From Methanococcoides sp052057775 (GTDB lineage: Archaea; Halobacteriota; Methanosarcinia; Methanosarcinales; Methanosarcinaceae), in NCBI RefSeq assembly GCF_052057775.1, contig NZ_CP195121.1, forward strand, positions 1,860,001 through 1,924,000: DNA of 64,000 bases, written 5' to 3'. The translations under genes and the position numbers were made by a program. Below the pieces are notes generated by a model that saw only the letters and a list, made by a program, of their open reading frames with translations, ran no database searches and was not told the DNA's origin. Shown here piece by piece: positions 62,964-64,000 of the stretch. Position 1 is the stretch's first letter. Every line of letters starts with the position of its first letter.

Positions 62964-63683
62964 TCAGTCAAGATCCGCAACAATCATGAAGTCAACCTGG
63001 AACGAGTAGTTCTTCTTGTAGAAATCCTCGGTCGTGAAATCGAATGCAGCATTGTTACCCTGGGCTCCAATGAGACCATACTTCTTTACAACTGCATCAC
63101 TGGAATCACGTTCAATACCTACAAGTGCACCGATTTTGTTGAATCCCCGGAATGCATTTGACCAGGAAGACTTACCTGAAGCAATGTCGTCAGACAGCTT
63201 GGTACCAATGACAGCTGCTATGAAATCTTCATTGTAGTCAAGTTCATTCAAAGTACAGGTACAGTCAGCAGCACCGACAGATTTGACTTTGGTAGCCTGA
63301 CCATCGATTGCAGCTGAGGTAGTATCTGCACTAATCGAAGCATTGCCTCCCTGTGAAGTTGCGATGTGGGTCATGGCAGTTGCTGCAATTGCAATGTACT
63401 TCACGACTACCACATCGTTCTCTGCCAGGCCGGTATAGTCTAGCTTGTAGACTCCAGACGAATGTGTTGCTGGAGTAGAGCCATCATCCTGCAGCTGAGT
63501 CATTGCAGTTTCGACACCATCCACGGTTGCTCTAATTAGGCCAAATTCTGCCTGAGTTGTCAGTGAGAAATATCCATTACTCACGTCAGTCGCATCGATT
63601 GTAATTGTTTCTTCTGTCGCTACACCGCCCTGGTACCACTTGACGTTCTTACCAAGGACTAAATCACTTGATGCTATTGCCAT
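62964..63683 (-). CDS. Major tail tube protein
   Basis: 239 residues, rich in Ala, Thr, Asp and beta strands, no membrane helix: VLGKNVKWYQGGVATEETIT at the start, IERDSSDAVVKKYGLIGAQG and ENIFS-type ends in neighbours. The central VKSVGAADCTCTLNELDYNE segment may be the tube-fold core. Position before the chaperone and tape measure genes is that of the tail tube in all siphoviruses. GGAGG precedes ATG 63683. Confidence 0.7.
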   Translation of the reverse strand: MAIASSDLVLGKNVKWYQGGVATEETITIDATDVSNGYFSLTTQAEFGLIRATVDGVETAMTQLQDDGSTPATHSSGVYKLDYTGLAENDVVVVKYIAIAATAMTHIATSQGGNASISADTTSAAIDGQATKVKSVGAADCTCTLNELDYNEDFIAAVIGTKLSDDIASGKSSWSNAFRGFNKIGALVGIERDSSDAVVKKYGLIGAQGNNAAFDFTTEDFYKKNYSFQVDFMIVADLD

Positions 63684-63700
63684 CTGTTTTGTCCCTCCAA

Positions 63701-64000
63701 TTAACTGAAAATATTCTCTTCAAAAGCAATGATCTGCAATCGAATCACTCCACCGTAGGTCATTACAGGTTCTGCAAGATCCAGTGCAACCATGCCATAT
63801 TCGATCTTCCCGACATTGATGTCTTGCACGGTACCGTTGAGCAAGCGGTCCCTCTTCTGCTGTCTCTGCAGGCGGTTGTAGACTGTATCCACGTAACCAC
63901 ACCCATCGTCGAATGATTGGTTACCATTCGCTCCGGAAGCCATCACAGACACGTCGTAGGAAAGGACCCAACCTTTCAGGTCATCCACGGAATACTGATC
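63701..64000 (-). CDS. Phage tail completion/head-tail protein (partial)
   Basis: The frame runs off the window end, so the N-terminus is missing; the last 99 residues read LKGWVLSYDVSVMASGANGN, YNRLQRQQKRDRLLNGTVQD then INVGKIEYGMVALDLAEPVM. A GTG at 63988 is in frame but the frame continues upstream of it. The size and position just upstream of the tube gene suggest a tail terminator or tail completion protein. TAA at 63701. Confidence 0.55.
   Translation of the reverse strand, partial: DQYSVDDLKGWVLSYDVSVMASGANGNQSFDDGCGYVDTVYNRLQRQQKRDRLLNGTVQDINVGKIEYGMVALDLAEPVMTYGGVIRLQIIAFEENIFS

Larger units (their letters stand above)
55612..64000. mobile_element. Left part of a head-tail prophage integrated in radC
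   Basis: From the truncated radC to the window end: tyrosine integrase on +, a 600-base non-coding tract with structured RNAs, then a leftward tail module (tail completion protein, tube, chaperone, tape measure, distal tail, hub and others). The left attachment site should lie between about 55600 and 55660; the right end, capsid and packaging genes are outside the window. The gene order is that of siphovirus-like archaeal Caudoviricetes. Confidence 0.88.

Overview
The window looks like a chromosomal segment of a methylotrophic methanogen of the Methanosarcinales (Methanolobus, Methanococcoides or Methanohalophilus type). The evidence is a methanogenesis marker 11 gene, an aryl-acid IOR operon, a bacterial-type gyrBA operon, archaeal TATA boxes with several apparently leaderless starts, an archaeal-type tRNA-Asp, and TAG codons that behave as sense codons. 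Two otherwise intact reading frames (an acetyltransferase at 50802-51326 and a prophage gene at 57422-57949) contain one in-frame TAG each, and none of the roughly sixty intact genes whose ends I read stops at TAG. This is the pattern expected of a pyrrolysine-decoding archaeon. The genus is inferred.

Layout. 1-12 kb: tail of a histidine kinase, tRNA-Asp, DNA repair glycosylase tag, PLP synthase pdxST, gyrBA, an ASCH protein, aspS and rpiA. 12-15 kb: a split SLC41/MgtE-type Mg2+ transporter operon with a duplicated PhoU/TrkA-C regulator protein. 15-19 kb: a decayed accessory patch with two cas1-like remnants, a surface-protein remnant and two bacterial-looking genes (dienelactone-type hydrolase and aldo/keto reductase). 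19-31 kb: ferredoxin, GNAT, two multi-PAS histidine kinases, a four-gene COG1361/ABC-2 export operon, and an SSF symporter with a 29-residue accessory peptide. 31-41 kb: iorA-iorB-aryl-CoA ligase, two short unannotated small-protein genes, an SLC13-like permease, a KaiC-like ATPase and dihydroorotase. 41-46 kb: pstSCAB-phoU with a structured leader that can pair with the pstS ribosome binding site. 46-55 kb: metallophosphoesterase, endonuclease V, two DUF4386 proteins, a serine hydrolase, the TAG-containing GNAT, a ferredoxin-less iorA paralogue coupled to methanogenesis marker 11, a DHFR-like reductase and a 5'-truncated radC.

55.6 kb to the end is the left part of a head-tail prophage. It holds an integrase reading inward from the truncated radC, then a 600-base non-coding tract, then a leftward tail module (tail completion, tube, tail chaperone with a +1 frameshift, tape measure, distal tail, hub, lectin/protease-like protein). 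The non-coding tract carries three consecutive ~95-nt structured elements whose wobble pairs make sense only in + strand RNA. A small membrane-protein gene with its own leaderless promoter sits in the tail operon in opposite orientation.

The most notable points are the two in-frame TAG codons, the three structured phage RNAs, the UUU_CGC_UGA frameshift site, the iorA-like/marker 11 gene pair and the pst leader structure.
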